Under the pieces are notes generated by a model. That model saw only the letters and a list, made by a program, of their open reading frames with translations, did no database searches and was not told the origin of the DNA. The position numbers were made by a program, and so were the translations under genes. From Bacteroidetes bacterium GWF2_43_63 (lineage in GTDB: Bacteria; Bacteroidota; Bacteroidia; Bacteroidales; DTU049), in contig MEOQ01000040.1 of assembly GCA_001769275.1 (NCBI GenBank), forward strand, positions 62,001 through 126,000: DNA of 64,000 nucleotides. The letters are read 5' to 3'. Of this stretch, positions 40,403 through 49,267 are shown piece after piece (positions within the stretch are counted from its first letter, which is position 1; each line of letters opens with the position of its first letter).

Positions 40403-41077
40403 ATGACTATTAAAGAATACCATAAGTGCTTATCCGATGCGCTGCAGGCCGCAGCCAATCCGGTTGTTGCAGCAGGTGCAAAAAAATATATGAAAGATCA
40501 ATCCGAATTTTTCGGAGTGGGATCACCGCTGCGCAAGGAAATTCTGGGCGACTTTCTGAAAACAAACAAACTGCCGGACATAAAGAATATACCTGCGTTT
40601 GCTGAACTTTGCTGGAATTCTCCGCAGCGCGAAATGCAGTATTGCTGCATGGAAATCATGTTTCGGGTGCGTAAAAAAATTACACCTGAGCATATTCCTC
40701 TTTTCGAAAAGCTAATCCAGAACAAAGGTTGGTGGGATTCAGTTGATTTTATTGCGCCGTCGCTGGCAGGTTTTGTTCTGAAAAATAATCCTGAAATTAT
40801 CGATGATGTTGTTTCCCGTTGGCAGAACCACGACAATATGTGGATGCGCCGTTCAGCCATTTTGCATCAGCTGAAATATAAAAATGACACGAATGAAAAA
40901 CGCTTATTTGAAACTTGCAAAAAGTTGGCTCACGAAAAGGAATTTTTCATCCGCAAAGCCATTGGCTGGGCGCTGCGCGAATACAGCAAAGTGAATCCTG
41001 AAGCTGTGAAACAGTTTGTTGCCCGCACCGAATTATCTGGCCTGAGTCAGCGCGAAGCGTTGAAAAGAATACAATAA
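40403..41077 (+). CDS. AlkD-like DNA alkylation repair protein
   Basis: 224 residues, all helical HEAT-like repeats. AlkD-type glycosylases remove bulky or cationic alkylated bases without flipping them into a pocket. The residues that contact the lesion in Bacillus cereus AlkD (W109, D113, R148) have counterparts here at W111 and D115 (GWWDSVD) and R150 (MWMRRS), with almost the same spacing. It acts on chromosomal DNA. Single gene with its own -7 box; the next gene also has its own. I do not know the substrate range of this branch. Confidence 0.9.
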   Translation: MTIKEYHKCLSDALQAAANPVVAAGAKKYMKDQSEFFGVGSPLRKEILGDFLKTNKLPDIKNIPAFAELCWNSPQREMQYCCMEIMFRVRKKITPEHIPLFEKLIQNKGWWDSVDFIAPSLAGFVLKNNPEIIDDVVSRWQNHDNMWMRRSAILHQLKYKNDTNEKRLFETCKKLAHEKEFFIRKAIGWALREYSKVNPEAVKQFVARTELSGLSQREALKRIQ

Positions 41078-41115
41078 TTTCTGCTCTATTTTGGTGGCAA
41101 TATCAATACTTTCAT

Positions 41116-41123
41116 TAATTTTG
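41116..41123 (+). promoter_or_regulatory. -7 box of the small lipoprotein gene
   Basis: TAATTTTG fits TAnnTTTG and ends 5 bases before the ATG at 41129, another candidate for leaderless transcription. Confidence 0.45.
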
Positions 41124-41128
41124 GAATT

Positions 41129-41641
41129 ATGAAATACACTTTTTTAGTATTAGCAATTCTTTTTGTCTCATGTAAAAATCAGAAAAACATGAAATCCGAA
41201 AAAACTGAAATCGGCACCATCCTGTATGAATATCAGGCTTCGTCAGTGGCACCGCAATATCATCGCAGCTACGAGCTGTTGGTAACCAAGAATGAAATAA
41301 AAGTAAAAGTCGATAGCTACGGCACAATACTGACCGATACTTCGATTGCAATTACCAATATTCAGTTTTTCGAAATAGTTGAATTTTACGATTCACTCGG
41401 TTTCAAAAATATTCCTAAAAAAGACAATAAAGGCTGCGTAGGTGGAACCGGTGCTGTTTTGAAAGTACATGACACCAATGATACATTAATTTTTGATGGT
41501 CACATAAGCTTTTGCGGAGGACAGGAATTTGGCACTATGGAAGGCGACGTGAAAAAATTGTCAGAAAAAATCAGATCATTTATACCTGATTTCGAATCTT
41601 TGCTGAAGCGCGACTGGAAGCCGGAGGGAATGGATGAATAA
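41129..41641 (+). CDS. Small lipoprotein of unknown function
   Basis: 170 residues with a lipoprotein signal (ILFVSCKN, lipid cysteine at 15). The mature part is a single compact domain rich in beta-strands, with TKNEIKVKVDSYG, NKGCVGGTGAVLKV and ISFCGGQEFG; the two cysteines in the latter motifs could pair. I do not recognise the family. The end overlaps the start of the HD phosphohydrolase gene by 8 bases, so the two are translated from one message. Confidence 0.75.
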   Translation: MKYTFLVLAILFVSCKNQKNMKSEKTEIGTILYEYQASSVAPQYHRSYELLVTKNEIKVKVDSYGTILTDTSIAITNIQFFEIVEFYDSLGFKNIPKKDNKGCVGGTGAVLKVHDTNDTLIFDGHISFCGGQEFGTMEGDVKKLSEKIRSFIPDFESLLKRDWKPEGMDE

Positions 41642-42200
41642 TATTCTTGCAAATCTGCATCGCTTCGAAGTAAAAGATGAAGATTTCGATCATCAGTCAT
41701 TTTTACATGGTCGGCTACACACACATCGGGTGATGGCCTGGGTGTGCGTACTGGCTCAAAAACTGAATATGGACGGGCAGGGCAGACTTGCTTTTTTTGC
41801 CGCCAAAGTGCATGATCTGGGACGTCTGACCGACGGCCGGGAACCAGGCCACGGGCTGCGTTCCGCTGATGAATTTCTGCCATACTATCGAGGATTATTC
41901 GAAGAATTTGGTTTGCAGAAATGCGATTATTTAACGGTGTACAATGCTGTGAAATGGCATTCAAAATCGGAAGAGCCAGCTGCAGAAACTGAAAATATTG
42001 ATGTGATACATCTGCTGAAAGATGCTGATGGACTCGATCGAGTGCGGCTTGGTGACGATGAACCGGACATCCGCTTTTTCAGAAATGAAATTTCAAAAAG
42101 GTTTGCTTCACAAGCGCGACAATTGCATGACATCACCGAGGCGGAGCCGACCATATCGCTGCAGGAAATTGTGGCGCTGGCGTTTGAATTGTCGAAATAA
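41634..42200 (+). CDS. HD-domain phosphohydrolase
   Basis: 188 residues. The HD superfamily metal site is visible: H31 in HTHRVM, H60-D61 in KVHDLGRLTD, H73 in PGHG and a late aspartate in KDADGLDR. Such proteins hydrolyse nucleotides or other phosphoesters with divalent metal in the cytosol. The small size and the HTHRV opening place it with stand-alone HD proteins whose substrates are mostly unknown. It overlaps the lipoprotein gene and is followed by a strong bidirectional terminator. Confidence 0.85.
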   Translation: MNNILANLHRFEVKDEDFDHQSFLHGRLHTHRVMAWVCVLAQKLNMDGQGRLAFFAAKVHDLGRLTDGREPGHGLRSADEFLPYYRGLFEEFGLQKCDYLTVYNAVKWHSKSEEPAAETENIDVIHLLKDADGLDRVRLGDDEPDIRFFRNEISKRFASQARQLHDITEAEPTISLQEIVALAFELSK

Positions 42201-42209
42201 GTTCACGGC

Positions 42210-42235
42210 CACGGAATGCAAATCCGCGTCAGTGC
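42210..42235. repeat. Dispersed intergenic repeat, copy near 42 kb
   Basis: This 26-base stretch (starting CACGGAATGC and ending GTCAGTGC) matches 58441-58466 with three mismatches; the latter copy is one arm of a perfect palindrome. AATCCGCGTCA is also present at 57646-57656. Confidence 0.6.
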
Positions 42236-42237
42236 TA

Positions 42238-42275
42238 AAAAAATGGCTCGGATTACAAATGCGAGCCATTTTTTA
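42238..42275. terminator. Bidirectional terminator between convergent genes
   Basis: ATGGCTCG (42243-42250) pairs perfectly with CGAGCCAT (42262-42269), with A-run before and T-run after, so it can end transcription from the HD gene (plus) and from the DUF4349 gene (minus). Confidence 0.85.
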
Positions 42276-42289
42276 TTTCATTTCAAATA

Positions 42290-43321
42290 TTATTTCGGAA
42301 GCTGTTTCGATTTTTTGTTTTTAGTAATGCGGGCGATGAGGAACCATACCAACGCACCGGCCAGCCAGAGCGGCCAGAGAGTGATCAGTCCGAGTACAAA
42401 CAATTGCAGAACCTGCCAGCCGCGATTCAATGCATGCATCAAATTTCGTCCGAATCCGGGCTTGTAAGAGTCAATCTTATCTTCGTCTGCAAGCATGACA
42501 TGACGGGTTTTGTCGCGACCGTATAAATGCAAGGTAATGGTTGCGTAATTCACCTTGTCATCCAGTTCCATGCGTTCAATCAATGATTCGTCGTTCTGAA
42601 TCTGCTTCTGAAGTTGTGACTCCATTGCCGCCAGGCGGTCGCCTGTGTTTCCTGTGGTTGTCAATCCGCTCACCTGCATATTATACAGGTCGAGACGTTT
42701 CTTCTCCAGTTGCTTGCGCAGGTACGACAGACTAACGTCTTCAGCTTTGATGTTGCGATAGTCGAGAAAATCAATCATCGGCACTAGACATTTTAATGTG
42801 GTGTCCATATTTCGTACTGGAACACGAACGATCATTTCATTCGTAAAATGATAAGTGGTGGTTTCTACCAGCGAATCAGGGCTGACACGCGTGGTTTCCT
42901 TGTTCGAAATTTCGCTCGATAAATAAGTGCTTGCTGTGTAGCCACCATGTTTTTTTACCAGATCTTCGATGGCATACGAGGTTCCTGTAACGTCAAGGGT
43001 GCGGAATTTTAGCTCAGCTGTGCGAATGAGCTTGTGTGTTGAATCGAATTTGCTCATTTGTGCAGCAGATGAAGACACCATTGCAGCATAATCGTCTTTG
43101 GCATCTTTATCAGCTGTTTTTTTTGAACCATCAGATGTCGCTGTAGACGATGCATAGCCGCTCTGTTCCATTTCTTCGGCAGGCGCTTCTTCTTTGCTTA
43201 TTTCATCAATTGTCGGCGCCTCATTGTTTTTTTGGTTCCCGTCGTAGCTCTTCTTGCCGCCACAGCTGAATGCTACCAATGTCACAATGATCAATGTGAC
43301 AATCAGATTTCTTGTTTTCAT
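42290..43321 (-). CDS. DUF4349 membrane lipoprotein
   Basis: 343 residues. A lipoprotein signal (LVAFSCGG, lipid cysteine at 20) is followed by a low-complexity charged region (about 25-80). The DUF4349 domain (about 95-290) contains LIRTAELKFRTLDV, a coiled-coil (YLRKQLEKKRLDLYNMQV to LQKQIQNDESLIERME) and VNYATITLHLYG. A single strong transmembrane helix near the end (about 305-333) is followed by lysines. The protein therefore appears fixed by both a lipid and a helix. Function is unknown. A near-match TACTTTTA -7 box is at 43355-43362. Confidence 0.85.
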   Translation of the reverse strand: MKTRNLIVTLIIVTLVAFSCGGKKSYDGNQKNNEAPTIDEISKEEAPAEEMEQSGYASSTATSDGSKKTADKDAKDDYAAMVSSSAAQMSKFDSTHKLIRTAELKFRTLDVTGTSYAIEDLVKKHGGYTASTYLSSEISNKETTRVSPDSLVETTTYHFTNEMIVRVPVRNMDTTLKCLVPMIDFLDYRNIKAEDVSLSYLRKQLEKKRLDLYNMQVSGLTTTGNTGDRLAAMESQLQKQIQNDESLIERMELDDKVNYATITLHLYGRDKTRHVMLADEDKIDSYKPGFGRNLMHALNRGWQVLQLFVLGLITLWPLWLAGALVWFLIARITKNKKSKQLPK

Positions 43322-43499
43322 GGGTTTCAGGTTTTAAGGTTTTGGTTTATTGGTACTAAAAGTAACATTTTCTCAGATGAAATATTGCAATTAATTCATA
43401 AAAGCTTTTTTGTTTCATTATATAGCTGTTTATCAGTTGTAATTAGTTGTTTAAAAATATCAATATAATGTGTATTATATCAGCTACATCGATAAAAAG

Positions 43500-43530
43500 T
43501 TTGATATAACATGCTAAATATGTATATTTG
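43500..43530 (+). promoter_or_regulatory. Promoter of the collagen-like lipoprotein gene
   Basis: TTTG at 43500-43503, 19 bases, then TATATTTG at 43523-43530: a textbook Bacteroidota -33/-7 pair. The predicted transcript has a leader of about 18 bases before the ATG at 43555. Confidence 0.75.
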
Positions 43531-43554
43531 CACTCAAATTTAAATTCAACTGTT

Positions 43555-44055
43555 ATGAAAAATCTGAAAATTTTTGCTGTTCTTCTTTTAGTTATGGGAA
43601 TGATAGCTGTTTCATGCGAAGGTCCTGAAGGTCCGCGCGGACCAGCCGGTACTGCCGGAACCAATGGCACTGATGGAAATGCAAATGTGATTGTATGCGG
43701 TTTCCCAGGGGATACGATGACTACTGCACATCAGTACAATTACCTGATTTTACCAGTTTCGGCCGGCATGATGGATTCTTCTTTAATCATTCCCTATCTT
43801 CACCAGTACAACTGGTATCCGGTTGGCGGACTGGGCTATGGTGGCTACTACAATACCCGGTACTGGATTACTTCATTATACAATGAAGTTGGCGTGGCTA
43901 TTACAAACCCTGATGGGTCTTCATATACAGGCGCTGACCAGATATGGGATTCATTACGAGTTTTTATAATCCCGGCCAGTCAGTTCCATGCTGCTGAATC
44001 CAAAGTGAATTTTGCCAATTACTACGAAGTCGAAGACTATTTCAGTCAGAAATAA
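43555..44055 (+). CDS. Lipoprotein with short collagen-like segment
   Basis: 166 residues from the ATG at 43555. The lipobox AVSCEG puts the lipid cysteine at 21. Directly after it comes a Gly-x-y run (GPEGPRGPAGTAGTNGTDG), the start of a collagen-type triple helix in family relatives. The rest (about 45-166) is one domain rich in Tyr and Trp (YNWYPVGGLGYGGYYNTRYW). Similar proteins are common in Bacteroidota, where the collagen-like piece probably acts as a spacer or trimeriser on the outer membrane. Function is unknown. It has a strong promoter and its own terminator. Confidence 0.85.
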   Translation: MKNLKIFAVLLLVMGMIAVSCEGPEGPRGPAGTAGTNGTDGNANVIVCGFPGDTMTTAHQYNYLILPVSAGMMDSSLIIPYLHQYNWYPVGGLGYGGYYNTRYWITSLYNEVGVAITNPDGSSYTGADQIWDSLRVFIIPASQFHAAESKVNFANYYEVEDYFSQK

Positions 44056-44074
44056 TCCATACTTTTTTAGAAAT

Positions 44075-44108
44075 AAAGCCTGCTGATGTTTTATCGGCGG
44101 GCTTTATT
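44075..44108 (+). terminator. Terminator of the collagen-like lipoprotein gene
   Basis: AAAGCCTGCTGAT and ATCGGCGGGCTTT form a stem with two G-T pairs and a short loop, followed by a T-rich run, 20 bases after the stop codon. Confidence 0.8.
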
Positions 44109-44156
44109 ATTTTATAAAAATTCCTGAAGCAGCTGTTAATCGAAATAGTACAACAA

Positions 44157-44187
44157 AACAGGCGCAGAAATCTCCGCGCCTGTTTTT
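44157..44187. terminator. Second terminator, probably for osmC on the minus strand
   Basis: AACAGGCGC (44157-44165) pairs perfectly with GCGCCTGTT (44176-44184), A-rich before and T-run after. It lies 28 bases past the osmC stop and can work in both directions. Confidence 0.8.
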
Positions 44188-44214
44188 AAGGTTATGAATT
44201 GTTGATCGAAAGGG

Positions 44215-44631
44215 TTAAGCGAGTTTTACTTTGAGATTGATTGTTGTATTCAGCAGTCCCGAAATAGGGCAGGTCTCCTTGGCAATCAAGGACAGTTCCT
44301 GAAATTTGGCTGCATCAATTCCGGGGACATTTCCAGTAAGATCCAAATTGATTTCGGTGATTTTCCCGTCTTCGAAAACAATACCTGATTTTGTATCCAG
44401 ACTGGTCGGTGTAAATCCGTTTTCGCCCAGCACAAAACTGAGTTTCATGGTGAAACATCCTGCATGAGCCGCTGCTATCAGCTCTTCGGGGTTGGTCCCA
44501 ATGCCTTCTTCGAAGCGTGAGCTGAATGAATATTGAGTGTTGTTTAAAACGGAGCTTCCTGTTGTCAGCGTTCCTTTGCCTTCTTTTCCCGATCCCTGCC
44601 AGTTGGCGCTTGCTTTACGTGTGAATTTCAT
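44215..44631 (-). CDS. osmC: OsmC-family peroxiredoxin
   Basis: 138 residues, normal length. OsmC/Ohr enzymes reduce organic hydroperoxides with a cysteine pair; here C59 (AHAGCFTM) and C121 (KETCPIS). The accompanying R39 and E50 (NPEELIAAAHAG) complete the active site. The ending ISGLLNTTINLKVKL is typical of the OsmC branch. Cytosolic, stress-related. A single gene bounded by a strong terminator. Confidence 0.92.
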   Translation of the reverse strand: MKFTRKASANWQGSGKEGKGTLTTGSSVLNNTQYSFSSRFEEGIGTNPEELIAAAHAGCFTMKLSFVLGENGFTPTSLDTKSGIVFEDGKITEINLDLTGNVPGIDAAKFQELSLIAKETCPISGLLNTTINLKVKLA

Positions 44632-44734
44632 GGTGTTTGTATTTTAAAATTGTCTGTTTTTATTGTTTATGCAAAATTACCTTTTATGAGTGAATTCTAC
44701 AGACTGAAATGACAAATATCAGCTCTCGTAAAAA

Positions 44735-45883
44735 TCAATCTGGTGTTCTTATCGGCTTTGCTGCTGTTCGTATCAAAAAGAAGCCTATGCTTCCGGCAAC
44801 CAGCGAGGAAACAAGAATTACGAATTTGGTGTTGCTTATGATGGAGGAATCGGTAAAAGCCAGAATTGTAATAAATATCGACATGGTAAAACCGATCCCC
44901 GCCAGAAAACCAGCTCCCAGCAACGATTTCCAGCTGATATCGTCAGGTAGTCTTGCCAATTTCATTTTTACAGACAGAAAGCTGAAAACAATTACCCCAA
45001 GTGGTTTGCCTATGATTAATCCTGCAGAGACTCCGATGGCATAGTATTCTGAAAAGAGTTTGCCCAGGTCAGGACTGATTATGATAGCGGTGTTGGCAAG
45101 CGCAAAAAGAGGTACAATACCAAATGAAACAGGTATATGAATGGCATGTTGCAGCTTCCATGACGGAGATTTTTCGTCGCCTTTGCCAAACGGAATGACA
45201 AAAGCTAGTAATACGCCTGCAATCGTGGCGTGAACTCCTGATTGAAGCATAAAATACCACATTGCCACTCCCCCGATGAGATAAATCAAAAGGTGGTTTA
45301 TTTTGATAATTCTAAAAAACAGCAACAGGGCAAATATGCCGAAAGCAGCAGCCAGCGCTGACAACAAAATGGTGTTTGTGTAGAAAATTGCAATTACGAT
45401 GATTGCTCCAAGGTCATCTATTACTGCCAGCGCTGTCAGAAAAACCTTTAGTGAAACGGGCACACGGTTTCCGAGCATCATTAAAACAGCCAGCGCAAAA
45501 GCAATATCGGTGGCAGTCGGTATTCCAAACCCGGAGCTGGTTGATGTGCCTGCATTAAAAAATGTATAAATGGCTGCGGGTACTGCCATGCCCCCGATAG
45601 CTGCAAATATTGGCAGCAGCGCATCGCGGGGATTCGACAATTCACCTTTGTATATTTCGCGCTCAAGCTCAAGACCAATCATAAGAAAAAACACCGCCAT
45701 CAGCCCATCGTTGATCCAGTGTTCAATGCTCATGATCCCGATTTTGGTCTGCCATAAAGCGATATAGTTTTCTCCGATTACCGAGTTTGAAATTAAAATG
45801 GATACAAATGTTGCGATAATCAGCAGCATGCCACTGCCTTTTTCGCACATACAGAATTCCTTGAACAGCCTCGTTGCAAGCAT
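44735..45883 (-). CDS. nhaA: Na+/H+ antiporter NhaA
   Basis: 382 residues with about 12 transmembrane helices. It expels sodium in exchange for protons. The ion-binding aspartates are present as D156-D157 in LTALAVIDDLGAI (the D163-D164 pair of E. coli) and D126 in TATDIAFAL (D133 in E. coli). The opening LFKEFCMCEKGSGMLLI and the MAVFFLMIGLELERE helix are typical. It starts 5 bases after the KamA-like gene and is probably in its operon. Expected to control internal pH and sodium. Confidence 0.94.
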   Translation of the reverse strand: MLATRLFKEFCMCEKGSGMLLIIATFVSILISNSVIGENYIALWQTKIGIMSIEHWINDGLMAVFFLMIGLELEREIYKGELSNPRDALLPIFAAIGGMAVPAAIYTFFNAGTSTSSGFGIPTATDIAFALAVLMMLGNRVPVSLKVFLTALAVIDDLGAIIVIAIFYTNTILLSALAAAFGIFALLLFFRIIKINHLLIYLIGGVAMWYFMLQSGVHATIAGVLLAFVIPFGKGDEKSPSWKLQHAIHIPVSFGIVPLFALANTAIIISPDLGKLFSEYYAIGVSAGLIIGKPLGVIVFSFLSVKMKLARLPDDISWKSLLGAGFLAGIGFTMSIFITILAFTDSSIISNTKFVILVSSLVAGSIGFFLIRTAAKPIRTPD

Positions 45884-45888
45884 ACAAA

Positions 45889-47415
45889 TTACTTATTGAA
45901 TGGTGATTTCAAAAAAGCTTTTTCAAGTTCATCGGCAATATCAGCGGGATTTGTCAACGGCATGTCCCGGCTGTATATTGAATAATCAAGCAGTTCTGAT
46001 TTCTTCATTTTTTCAATCAACGGAAGTTTTGTTCTGTTGGTCGTTTCAATATGATTGCCCTTGTCATCCACAATAATAATTTTTGGAAAAAACACTTCTT
46101 TGCGTCCGATAAAACGATTCATTATTTCTACGGCTTCTTCGTATTCTTTTTTCTTTGCACGGCCTAATGATTCGTATCGCAGAATTGTCTTGCCGTCCCA
46201 CGTATTAACCATCGCAAAACTTTCCGAAATTTTTTCATCGATATTCTCATTGTTGTTCAGTGTGTCGTGCCCAGAGGGCATCAGCAGCACTTTTCCGCCG
46301 CCTCCTTCAATATTCACCGCGTAGCGGGGCATGGTGACACCCGAAATCCATCCCTGCAAATGTTTCATGTATATTTTACCAACCTGTACAGGGGTAATGA
46401 AATGGACAATCCCTTTTTCTTTGTGACACTGTAACAAATAATATGGATGAACACCAATCCAGAACATGCGGCGGAAAGTTTCCGCCAGCGTTTTATAGTA
46501 ATCATTTACATGATTTAGCAGAACCGTCTGATTTCGTATTGTGAAACCGTGATTTCGTATACGCCGCACACAGGCAGCCATCTCTGCTGTAATTTCATGA
46601 TAGTGATTGATGTGTGTCATGAAATACACATATTTTTCAACCCCATTGTTGTATCGGTTCGACGCGGTATTAATCAGGTCAAGCAAATCATCGGTTACAG
46701 CCATGGGCATTACTACCGGAACACGTGTTGCAATCCTGATGACTCTCAAATGGTCTATTTTACTCAGTTCTTCCAAAATATATTGTAGTCGTTGACGCCC
46801 AACCATAAGCGCGTCGCCGCCTGTTACCAGGACTTCGTTTATATTGCTGTTCTGTGAAATATAAAACAAACCTTTGTCTATTTCTGTCTTGTTTACTTCA
46901 TTGGTGCAATCGAGCGATTTAGCACGCTGGCAATGAACACAATACGATGCACAGCTGGTGTTTTGTGCCACAAAAAGTGCAACCCGGTTTGGATATCGCT
47001 GATACGCTGCGCCGAAACTACGGCTGCCTTCGCTCATGGCACCTTCGGCTCCGGTGTCCGGAAAAAAGAGGTTTGCCGGAGTGGGGACACTTTGCCAGAA
47101 AATCGGGTCCAGCCTGTGTTTTTCTTTCTCGCCGGGAAGCAATTTCGGATGAAATGGATCTTCCTGCATCAGCGATGCGTAATAAGGCGTTATGCGAAGA
47201 GGCTCTTTGCCCTCATTGCGCATAGTTTGCAGTGTGCGCTCAATTTCTGAAGCCTGATAATCACTGAGTTTTATTATTTTTCGAAGCTGAGTTACTGTGC
47301 GGATGGAATTTTTTTGCTGCCAGCCGGCATCGTTCCATTGCTCTTGTGAAATGTCTTTCCAAAGTTCAATTTGATTATATTGTCTTGGTTTGTACAAGAA
47401 ATTTTGATCTTTCAT
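45889..47415 (-). CDS. KamA-family radical SAM/PLP aminomutase, divergent substrate site
   Basis: 508 residues, longer than lysine 2,3-aminomutase (about 416). The radical SAM cluster motif is C155-x3-C159-x2-C162 (CASYCVHC), with VTGGDAL nearby. The PLP lysine is K375 in EGGGGK, as in the family. In lysine 2,3-aminomutase two aspartates bind the lysine side chain, in QCD and in the VD before the GGGGK loop. Here those places hold H331 (HPYYLLQCH) and N368 (AVNIEGGGGK). In glutamate 2,3-aminomutase the second position is also Asn, so the substrate here is probably not lysine. It heads an apparent operon with nhaA. Confidence 0.85.
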   Translation of the reverse strand: MKDQNFLYKPRQYNQIELWKDISQEQWNDAGWQQKNSIRTVTQLRKIIKLSDYQASEIERTLQTMRNEGKEPLRITPYYASLMQEDPFHPKLLPGEKEKHRLDPIFWQSVPTPANLFFPDTGAEGAMSEGSRSFGAAYQRYPNRVALFVAQNTSCASYCVHCQRAKSLDCTNEVNKTEIDKGLFYISQNSNINEVLVTGGDALMVGRQRLQYILEELSKIDHLRVIRIATRVPVVMPMAVTDDLLDLINTASNRYNNGVEKYVYFMTHINHYHEITAEMAACVRRIRNHGFTIRNQTVLLNHVNDYYKTLAETFRRMFWIGVHPYYLLQCHKEKGIVHFITPVQVGKIYMKHLQGWISGVTMPRYAVNIEGGGGKVLLMPSGHDTLNNNENIDEKISESFAMVNTWDGKTILRYESLGRAKKKEYEEAVEIMNRFIGRKEVFFPKIIIVDDKGNHIETTNRTKLPLIEKMKKSELLDYSIYSRDMPLTNPADIADELEKAFLKSPFNK

Positions 47416-47781
47416 TAAATCCTTTCCGTTGCTGATTCTCGGTTAATATTTGATTGATTTATGTCTGAATGTTTGTCAGCGTATTATAAAGCTGATAATC
47501 AATGCAGTTGTTAATGCATTGACGAAAATAATACTTTTTTTTGATTTAACCAAATTTCATGAATGTGTTTTTAAAGTCAATTATAAAGTAAAAGAGCTAC
47601 TTAGAGTGAATTTATCCGACAACAAACGGTTACAAATAATTAAATCCGTTTACAAACGAAAGTAAGTACTTATTAACCGGATCAGGTAATGAAAACCATA
47701 TACTTTTGTCAGCGAAATGTTGAAAACAAATTTCTTGTGCATTACATTATAAGTAGTAATTTTAAACCAAATTTCCCGAAT
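47416..47781. other. Gap between divergent KamA-like gene and bcp
   Basis: AT-rich, with no convincing gene. It holds the bcp -7 box; a short frame at 47450-47665 is not supported. A direct-repeat pattern AATGCAGTTG/TAATGCATTG near 47502-47522 may be a regulator site. Confidence 0.5.
47701..47708 (+). promoter_or_regulatory. -7 box of the bcp-recA operon
   Basis: TACTTTTG fits TAnnTTTG. It predicts a leader of about 65 bases before the bcp ATG at 47782. The -33 partner is not clear. Confidence 0.45.
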
Positions 47782-48234
47782 ATGGAAAAAGGCATGCAGG
47801 CACCCGATTTTTCCTTCAAAAACAGTGAAGGAAACGAGCAAAAACTAAGCGATCTCAAAGGCCGCAAGGTAATCCTGTATTTTTATCCGAAGGATTCCAC
47901 TCCCGGTTGTACGGCTGAGGCCTGTGATTTCCGCGACAATTACAACATGTGGTTGAAAAAAGGATATGAGGTAATTGGAATCAGCGCTGACAGTGATGCT
48001 TCGCACATGAAATTTGCAGAGAAACATTCCTTGCCTTTTCCATTGGTGGCGGACATCGATAAAACCATCATAAAGGCGTACGGAGTCTGGGGCCCGAAAA
48101 AATTCATGGGCCGGACATTCGATGGCATTCTACGCACCACTTTCATTATTGATGCAGAAGGCAAAATCGAAGAAGTGATTTCGAAAGTTGAGACAAAAGC
48201 CAGTACGGCACAAATTCTTGAATTATTAAAATAA
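47782..48234 (+). CDS. bcp: Thioredoxin-dependent peroxiredoxin Bcp
   Basis: 150 residues from the ATG at 47782; the frame is open further upstream but only this start gives the standard [14 protein letters not shown] opening. Bcp/PrxQ reduces hydrogen peroxide and lipid peroxides. The peroxidatic cysteine is in [10 protein letters not shown] and the second cysteine of that motif (five residues later) is the resolving one in this branch. The following [20 protein letters not shown] block is typical. recA follows after 7 bases, so oxidative-stress and DNA-repair functions share a transcript. Confidence 0.94.
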   Translation: MEKGMQAPDFSFKNSEGNEQKLSDLKGRKVILYFYPKDSTPGCTAEACDFRDNYNMWLKKGYEVIGISADSDASHMKFAEKHSLPFPLVADIDKTIIKAYGVWGPKKFMGRTFDGILRTTFIIDAEGKIEEVISKVETKASTAQILELLK

Positions 48235-48241
48235 ACACGAT

Positions 48242-49267
48242 ATGAGCAAAGAGAAAGAGAAAAAAGAAGAAAATTCGGTTCAATCCGAAAAAATGAAAGC
48301 GTTGCAATTAACCATTGAGCGACTTGACAAGACTTATGGCAAAGGATCAGTCATGAAACTGGGCGATTCTCCCATCGAAGAATTAGAGGTAATCTCTACG
48401 GGCAGCGTCGGAATCGATCTCGCTATTGGCGTGGGTGGATTTCCCCGTGGTCGTGTTGTTGAAATTTACGGACCGGAAAGTTCAGGAAAAACCACATTGG
48501 CCATACATGCTATTGCCGAAGCGCAGAAAAAGGGCGGAATCGCTGCATTTATTGATGCTGAACATGCTTTCGACATCACTTATGCAAAAAGACTGGGTGT
48601 TGATGTTGAAAACCTGCTGATTTCGCAGCCCGACAATGGAGAGCAGGCACTTGAAATTACCGAAAACCTTATTCGAAGCGGTGCCATTGATATCATTGTG
48701 ATTGACTCAGTTGCTGCCTTGACTCCAAAGAGTGAAATCGAAGGCGAAATGGGCGATTCAAAGATGGGACTCCATGCACGTTTGATGTCGCAGGCCCTCC
48801 GGAAACTGACTGGAACCATTTCGAAAACACGCTGCGTTTGTATTTTCATCAATCAGCTCCGAGAAAAAATTGGAGTTATGTTTGGGAATCCCGAAACAAC
48901 AACCGGTGGAAACGCGCTTAAATTCTATGCTTCGGTGCGTATCGACATTCGCAGGATTGCTCAGATCAAAGATGGTGACAATATTATCGGCAACCGTGTT
49001 AAGGTGAAAGTTGTAAAAAACAAAGTAGCACCTCCTTTCCATCAGGCAGAGCTTGATATTATTTATGGACTTGGATTTTCGAAATCCGGAGAAGTTGTGG
49101 ACATGGGTGTTGATCTCAACATTATCAAGAAAAGTGGGTCCTGGTTTAGTTACGAAGAAACCAAACTGGGGCAGGGCCGCGAATCAGTCAAAGCACTCCT
49201 GCTCGACAATCCTGAGTTGATGGAAGAACTTGAAAATAAAATCAAAGAAAAACTCAGCACTCAATGA
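48242..49267 (+). CDS. recA: Recombinase RecA
   Basis: 341 residues. RecA forms filaments on single-stranded DNA for strand exchange and triggers the SOS response. Walker A is GPESSGKT (77-84), Walker B is in [11 protein letters not shown], and the DNA-binding loops are in [20 protein letters not shown] and [20 protein letters not shown]. The N-terminus is longer and more charged than in E. coli ([15 protein letters not shown]). It follows bcp and overlaps the next gene by four bases. No LexA-like operator was recognised. Confidence 0.98.
   Translation: MSKEKEKKEENSVQSEKMKALQLTIERLDKTYGKGSVMKLGDSPIEELEVISTGSVGIDLAIGVGGFPRGRVVEIYGPESSGKTTLAIHAIAEAQKKGGIAAFIDAEHAFDITYAKRLGVDVENLLISQPDNGEQALEITENLIRSGAIDIIVIDSVAALTPKSEIEGEMGDSKMGLHARLMSQALRKLTGTISKTRCVCIFINQLREKIGVMFGNPETTTGGNALKFYASVRIDIRRIAQIKDGDNIIGNRVKVKVVKNKVAPPFHQAELDIIYGLGFSKSGEVVDMGVDLNIIKKSGSWFSYEETKLGQGRESVKALLLDNPELMEELENKIKEKLSTQ

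Noticed and set aside
47450-47665. A 71-codon plus-strand frame upstream of bcp
   Set aside because: It is AT-rich, has no promoter or family, and lies in a normal promoter gap.
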